Shown in pieces: positions 58,181 through 64,000 of a DNA stretch of 64,000 bases. Source of the DNA: Cenococcum geophilum 1.58 (lineage: Eukaryota > Ascomycota > Dothideomycetes > Gloniales > Gloniaceae). Positions within the stretch are counted from its first letter, which is position 1; each line of letters opens with the position of its first letter. Both the position numbers and the translations under genes were made by a program. Under the pieces are notes generated by a model, which searched no databases, was not told the DNA's origin, and was given only the letters and a program-made list of their open reading frames with translations. Where the stretch lies: NCBI GenBank assembly GCA_001692895.1, contig KV748188.1, positions 1,550,001 to 1,614,000 on the forward strand. Reading direction: 5' to 3'.

Positions 58181-58695
58181 AATGTCGAGGTATTAGATTA
58201 AGAGCAAAGAGCGAAGATTATATGACTTTGTTGTGAATTGGCCACGTATAGGGCTGATTGAGGCAGCAGCGAAACTGCTAGGCAGAGATCTGAAGAGATC
58301 GAGCCACGTACTGGATCTGGTGATAGGCAATAAAATGCCTCTAGGTATTCGTGAAAGTTGTGGTAGAGCCTGCAAGCATTTAGAAGGCTTTCAAGTACGT
58401 AGAGTTTTTAAGGGAGGTTTGCATCATAGCTGTCTCGGCGTCAGCCTCAATGATGTTTCAGCCCTGCACGTACAGATTAATGCTTACTCATCACTAGATT
58501 TAAGTTTCTTTCCAACTCTATTTGAGACATTCGTAAATGGAACCTTTTCAGATTGGTATGCTTTCGTCCCATTGGCATTTCCAAGGCAAATTAATCTAGG
58601 TAGCTGTTCCATAGAAAGTTGGCTGGGTTAGAATGCCCGCCAAATTTACGTTCTGCAGAAATCTACGTCTATGCTAAAGAGAGCCCTTCTCCACG
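58181..58695. other. SEC18 upstream region
   Basis: Promoter of SEC18 and 3' flank of the next minus-strand gene. A plus-strand open stretch from about 58,233 to 58,631 shows no recognisable domain and is not called. Confidence 0.35.
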
Positions 58696-59809
58696 CTAGA
58701 AGCCCTTGCCTAAGCGCACAGATTCGCCACCGCCATACCAAAGGGTTCCCATTCGACAGTTCAACCCCTTCTCTCCTCCCACAATCCATTCCCCGCCATC
58801 TTTAATGACCCCCTCGTTAGTATTTGGCCAAAACTCGGCTTTCAACCAATTATTGATCTCTTCAATCTTATCAACTAACGCTTTAATTTTTGCTGGGTCT
58901 TGATTGCCCTCGTTGTCCGAAAAGTCCTTAGGGTTGATGAAACGTCCCACAGTTAGATGGCTGGAAGGAACAACATACCGAGAGTCGACCTGGATCCCAG
59001 TATCCCGACATAGATTGTACAGATCGCGACGTAGATGATGGTAGGTAAATTGGTCATCTATAGCCGTCCGGCCGTTGGTGAGTGCTTCGCCAGCTGCTGG
59101 AACAAAACTTAGAGCGAGTGCGGCTGCGTCGTATCCAACCATTGGCTTAATGAGGCGTGAGCGATGGTCAAAAGTATAATCCGTGATAGCCGGAATACTT
59201 GGGTGCATAACGTTAACAAGTCTTTCAATTTCCTCCGCTGTGCGGGAGTGAGTTATCTCTAGAGCGGTCATGTGGAGGCAGTCTTGCGGCATGAGCCAGA
59301 GGTCTACTATTAATTAGAATGACCTAACTATTATTGAAGTGGGATATAAAATATCATTCTTAGGTTGGGTAAGTCGGAGATGGGGAACTCACTCGGAGCA
59401 ACTGCGAGTAATTTCTGCTGAACTTGATGTATCAAATTCTTGACTTTTTGGGTGGGACGTGCCCAGAACACAAGGCAATATCGTGGATCTTTGTAACCAG
59501 GCTCAATTGTGGGATCAGAAAGTCGTAGCAGTATTGGATCTATGCTAACACCCGGAAAGTTTCTATCCAACAGCTTGATCTTCTGCTGGCCATTTCGTGT
59601 CTCCCTGTGAGCGCTGTATCGCTCTTGAATTTGTTTCTGATACCGCAACTTAGTATGAAAGGGACATACTAAACGAGAGCGCATACAGTGTTGTCATGAG
59701 AGGCGGCTATCAACGCATCATAAGGATTGTCGAACGCCGCAGTAGATGTTCCGCTAAGATCTTCGAACATATTGCTCGTGTGAACAGGAACAGGGACCTG
59801 TGAAGACAT
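58696..59809 (-). CDS. 2H-phosphoesterase-like protein (RNA ligase/cyclic phosphodiesterase fold)
   Basis: Three exons (59809-59687, 59636-59393, 59303-58696) give 324 residues. Two H-x-T motifs are placed as in the 2H superfamily: CLHMTALEITHS (His133, Thr135) and SSHLTVGRF (His238, Thr240). The bilobal fold uses these pairs to cut or join 2',3'-cyclic phosphate or 2'-5' bonds in RNA or nucleotides. The fungal branch has no well-defined substrate, so none is claimed. The last acceptor is ambiguous: TAG-TAG allows a start of exon 3 at 59303 or 59306, differing by one residue (N versus I-D). Both catalytic pairs are complete. Confidence 0.82.
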
Positions 59810-60937
59810 GATAGAACGAGAATGCTATAAGAGAAGAATATATGTACGGGAAGATACAAATCTATCTGGGAGGATCTTATTTTCTATATTTTCCGCGAAT
59901 GGGCCGAAATCCGAGGGCGTACAGCCAACCGGAAGAGGATGTCGGGCCGACAGACAACTTTAGGTGGGAGAATATGCATCTGCTCATTTTTGGTCACCAA
60001 CATGTCTGTTACGCCCTCAGCAATCAAAGAGCAACGAATCCCATGGACTTGTGGTTACAGCCAAGTTATGTAAGCCCATGAAGGAGAAGTATCTCTCACC
60101 GCTGAGATTAAAGTGATTACAAGCACACGTCAATTTCAGCTGCGTTGTCCTCAGCTACTACCATTTTTCAGACTTCATAAACCAGCGCTTAGCCGTCAAT
60201 TAGGAAGCACGTTGCAGTACAGGTTTGGACCATGCTGAAGTGGTCTTGTTGCCAGGTTTACGCAGATCAGCCAGTCAAAGGGAGGCGCCCCTGGTTTTGA
60301 CGGGAGCATCCCTGAAATTTAGTTTTATTGAGGCGATACGCCAAGTCCAGACTCGTGGCTTGGACCGGCGCCACCTCTCAACGAAAGCCATCGGCCAATT
60401 CCAAAACTCCCCTTTCGGATGCCACTGCGCATCGATTGTCTCTCGATTGTGCATCGGGCAACGAACTTGCACGCTTGGGTCTGGCTTCCCGCGTGGTGCG
60501 TGCTCCACTTCTGCAGCTTAGACTATTTCTGGTTCGATGATAAGAGTCCGGTCGCGTCTTCAGCCTTGGAAGCCTCCGTGGGCTGGCTGGAACCGCTTTT
60601 GTCCATCTTCCAGCCTTTTGCGTATTTCACCTTCTCAGTCTCCCCCTTTCGCTGCTTGATGCCTTTCTAAACTCCCCGGTAGGGAATCCATCCTTCCTCA
60701 TCCCAGCTTACTTTGTAGCGTTGTTAGCTCATTGTTAACAATCGTGTCCACTCGTTTCCCATTCTAACTGCCATCCGAGTTGAATCTTAATCCACCGTCT
60801 TTTTGTCTAATTGTAATTATCCGAGATATGCCGAAATAACCATCGTAATCGAAACACTCTGGGTAAAGCTTTAGGATAGGCCAAACGCCGCATTTCAATC
60901 AGCAGCTCAACAATCCACCGCACGAACATTTCCCGAT
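59810..60937. other. Divergent intergenic region before GH128
   Basis: This holds the promoters of the 2H-phosphoesterase-like gene (left) and the GH128 gene (right). Several overlapping open frames around 60.2-60.7 kb in both directions lack domains and are not called. Confidence 0.35.
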
Positions 60938-61911
60938 ATGCGCACTTTTTTGCTACTGCAGGCTTTCTCAGCCCTACCTTCAGTTCTCTGCACCACCTCC
61001 TCAAAGCGTGGTCTAGTGTATGTCCCAAGCGAGAAGCACCCAACGGACGACAATATCTGGGTTCAGTCTGGCTCCGATCTGACATGGTACTACAACTACG
61101 GACCCGAACCGTCAAACCCGTTCACAGGTTCACAAATGCAATTCGTCCCAATGTTATGGGGAGCATCAGACACGTCGACCGGCACACCATTCCTTGACAG
61201 CGTCAAGGCGCAGATTTCAGGCGGAGCCAACATCAGCTACGCCCTAGGATTCAACGAACCGGACGGACAAAGCTCAACCGGCGGCAGTGCAATTCCTGCA
61301 GATCTCGCAGCCTCTACTTGGATACGAGAAATTGAGCCTCTTCGCAAGCTCGGTGTGAAACTGGGCGCGCCTGCAGTGACTGGAGCCCCGTCCGGCTTCA
61401 CCTGGCTTCAAAACTTTTTCACTCAATGCGCTGGCAAATGCACGCCTGATTTCATACCAGTGCACTGGTATGGCAATTTTGAAGGCCTGGCAAGTCATAT
61501 TGGCCAAGTTATGGGGACGTATCCGAACATGACTGTCTGGGTCACTGAGTACGCTCTTCCGAATGCGGACCTCACCACAACTGAGACTTTCTACAACCAG
61601 TCCAGCGAGTACTTTGATCGCATGGAGTAAGTAACCCCGACCATGTCGAGGAATTATATGCTTGCTAATAACCCGGTTTCCACAGGAATATCACTCACTA
61701 CTCTTACTTCGGCGCTTTTCGCAGCGATGTCTCTAACGTGGGACCCAACGCAACTTTCCTCACGCAAAACGGCAAACTCACAAATATCGGGAGCTGGTAT
61801 CTAGGAGGAGCGGCTACAAGCAATATACCTAAGGGCGCCGCTGGGAAATCAGCTCTATTTGCTGGCTGGAGTCTGCTAGTCACTGCGGCGGCTTTCTGGC
61901 TCTTTGTTTAA
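60938..61911 (+). CDS. GPI-anchored endo-beta-1,3-glucanase-type protein, glycoside hydrolase family 128
   Basis: Two exons (60938-61626 and 61686-61911) joined over a 59 bp intron give 304 residues. A signal peptide (MRTFLLLQAFSALPSVLC) is followed by the TIM-barrel core with ALGFNEPDG (Glu107, acid/base position) and VTEYALPN (Glu204, nucleophile position), as in the Asl1/GH128 family. HWYGNF lies between them. The C-terminus SALFAGWSLLVTAAAFWLFV after a small-residue stretch is a GPI-anchor signal, so the mature protein should sit on the plasma membrane or wall. Several N-x-S/T sites are present. The likely role is beta-1,3-glucan trimming in the wall; activity is inferred from conserved residues. 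Confidence 0.9.
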
Positions 61912-64000
61912 CGAACTGCACATTGGATTTGTTTCTTTTCCTGTAAAATGCTGTGTTAATGTATGGAGTTGGCTTAAACTTGGTCCAGGGTCTCTCGGAA
62001 GGAGTCTGTCTTAGTCCTTTTCCCAAGTGGGTACAGGCTGCGGTGTTTATATACAGGGGTGCTCATTCTTCTCCCTGTCTCAAGAATTCCACATGCTTCT
62101 ATAACATTATTTAAGCTCGTGGCTCTTAATTGAAACTAATTTGGAAATAATTGCTATCATTCAAATCCTGCATGTCATCACCTAGCTGCAAATCATCATG
62201 TATGTGTCCATGAATTTCCTTTTTACTTTTATATTCATTTACGAACCCCTTTTCGTAACTCCGCGTTTCGTTTGCTAAGTTTTTCTCATTAAATTTTCAA
62301 ATGCACAATCTAGGGGTCAAATATGATTAACAGTTGCACGAATATTTCACCTATGTCATAGTACAATACTAATACATTAACTTATCGTCAACAGCTCATC
62401 TACTATCTCCTCCGCGTGCAAAAACTGTCATTCAGGTATGAATGACACCAGAGGCCAAGGTTGTCTAATCGTTACGAGCCAGTTATCCTTGTCTATACGT
62501 GCACGGCCTTGCGAAATGTTGCAGGCTGTTTAAAAGAGCGTATTAGGGGCGATAGTGAAGCCTTTTGGAAAATTCTGCTTCCTGGGAACCCGATCAAAGC
62601 TTCTCCGCATTTTCTATCCTAGATTCCTTCATATACGAATCCGCTTCATCTCTAGCTTCCCCGCTCACGTCCCGGCTGGCGGTGTTCACGGCCACCGGAT
62701 ACAATTGCTTTATAACCTTTCTTTTTAAATCTTGCTACGCACGAGTGCACCGCCTTGGTCCACTTAATATAGCTACTATGATAGGATACCAAGGGTGGTT
62801 GCGTAAATGTATACAAAACGATATAATTGATATATGTAGCTCTTAGCGTTTTAATGATCTGCTTGGTTAGTTATTTTTTTGATTAACAGCCCTAGCGTCA
62901 TTCCTGACGGAACATAAAAAAACTTACCTTGCTGATTGTCCCACGCAGCAACCATGCAGTGGTTTTATACTTCACCAAGGATGACTGGTTTTCGAGATTA
63001 CGGTCCTCTTCTCCAACTATCATCATGGTTTCAACGTCACTCGGTAATACGGCATTGGGTATGCGAATCCGGCCTTACCCGCTTATTATATGCTTTATGT
63101 CTACAATAACCAATAAGGAATTTATAACAGTAGAGATGAGAAGATCGTCTCACCGACAAACAACGATACAGCAACGTTAATGCTAACTTCCTTATCATCA
63201 TCCTTCTGCTTCTCGGCCTTTATTGTCGCGCTCAGTATCAACGAATAAAATCTGACACATCAAGCAAGATGCCGGCTTCATGTTAAATGTACTAGGTAGG
63301 TTCGCAGTGTTGATCATATATTTTCTTGCCGTGCAATCGTTGTACCTGCGTATCACGGCACCACGCCTAAGATAAAGCCCAAATATAACCTTGCGAACTT
63401 ATATTGGCTATGATCACAGGGGATTTATGATTATAGAAATCGGGATTGTTTCTTCTCGCTTTTTCAAGGTTAAACGCACGTAATAGAAACTCTATATTTA
63501 CTGTCACAGTTTATCTTTTTAATCCAATATTGGTTACAAACACTTGCTACATGTTTATTTCTTTGTGCCCAAAAGCGTACCATTCCGCGTATGCATTCGT
63601 AATAAGCATCATACATTAATAGATCTTCGATTATATTTCGAGTGAGTTTCGCGAGGTGCAATGTTTTAAACGTACCCCCTGCAACAGCTCAAATCTGAAG
63701 CATACTCTACTAGGTGCCTTCTGCCTGAAACATTGTTACCTGGAAGAGTAATAGAAGAGTAGATTCTGATTATATAGTAAGTCGATATAATCACGAAAAT
63801 GGGTCTCAGTTACCTAGACTCAAGCCAACGAAGCGATTGGATCCTTGCGTCGAGGTGGCTGAAACTACGTGGCAGAAATGGAGCTGGCTGACACCACCAT
63901 TGCATCCAAAGTTGCCCGGCCACAGCGTTTGATGTACAGCCTCTTCCAATCATGCAAAGTACCTACTGACTCCCCATGCAGACGCGATCTTCTTTTGTGG
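61912..64000. other. Right-end region without recognisable genes
   Basis: The first 300 bases are the 3' flank of the GH128 gene. From 62.0 to 63.8 kb the sequence is AT-rich with only short open stretches and no domain, so it may be old decayed repeat or intergenic DNA. Nothing was recognised in the last 200 bases, which are higher in GC. Confidence 0.35.

Noticed and set aside
60225-60670. Overlapping frames before the GH128 gene
   Set aside because: They are open on both strands with no domain, and lie in a divergent promoter region.

Overview
The window is nuclear DNA of a filamentous ascomycete (Pezizomycotina). The evidence is split genes with short 48-90 bp introns (GT donors, CTRAC-like branch sites), typical ascomycete proteins (Swi5/Ace2-type zinc-finger factor, Spt3, DPH5, eL19, KXD1, Sec18, GH81 and GH128 glucanases, a BRE4-like membrane protein), HET and NACHT-WD40 incompatibility-type genes, and a 20 kb AT-rich block whose decay is of the RIP (repeat-induced point mutation) type. 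The sequence alone does not fix the class or species.

Layout. 0.3-16.9 kb is a gene-rich arm: swi5/ace2-like regulator (+), a SnoaL-like reading frame broken by one TGA (-), a 0.5 kb inverted-repeat element, a GH81 endo-beta-1,3-glucanase (+), DPH5 (-) divergent from SPT3 (+), ribosomal protein eL19 (-) and a large BRE4-like membrane protein (-). 17.2-21.0 kb is an accessory border with a decayed inverted-repeat element that holds a nested 228 bp MITE, a 480-codon gene killed by eleven in-frame stops without a frameshift (GIY-YIG-like plus zinc-binding tail), and a small intact cysteine/histidine-motif gene. 21.1-41.3 kb is RIP-degraded repeat: an unidentified relic followed by three head-to-tail copies (unit about 5,730 bp) of a minus-strand Tad1-like LINE (zinc-knuckle ORF1, reverse transcriptase, RNase H), ending in three perfect 62-bp repeats. 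41.4-42.8 kb is a cluster of small non-autonomous DNA elements, the best being a 725 bp hAT-like element with a perfect 8-bp target duplication, sitting 9 bases before the start codon of a small gene.

44.3-49.1 kb carries two broken allorecognition-type genes, a NACHT-WD40 relic (+) and a HET-domain relic (-). Most of the HET stops are of CAR-to-TAR or CGA-to-TGA type, so RIP-like damage seems to reach beyond the repeats. A 1.33 kb inverted-repeat element with a 12-bp minisatellite (49.4-50.7 kb) closes the accessory block. 50.9-61.9 kb is normal euchromatin again: a conserved ascomycete protein (+), KXD1 (-), SEC18/NSF (-), a 2H-phosphoesterase-like protein (-) and a GPI-anchored GH128 glucanase (+). 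The last 2 kb show no gene.

The housekeeping genes act in separate processes: cell separation and wall remodelling (Swi5/Ace2-type factor, GH81, GH128), translation (DPH5, eL19), transcription (Spt3), and membrane traffic (Sec18, KXD1). A Swi5/Ace2-type factor and an endo-glucanase of the kind that family controls in yeasts lie within 3 kb, but a direct link is inference. Exon boundaries were set by hand from splice signals and reading frame; none was checked against RNA.
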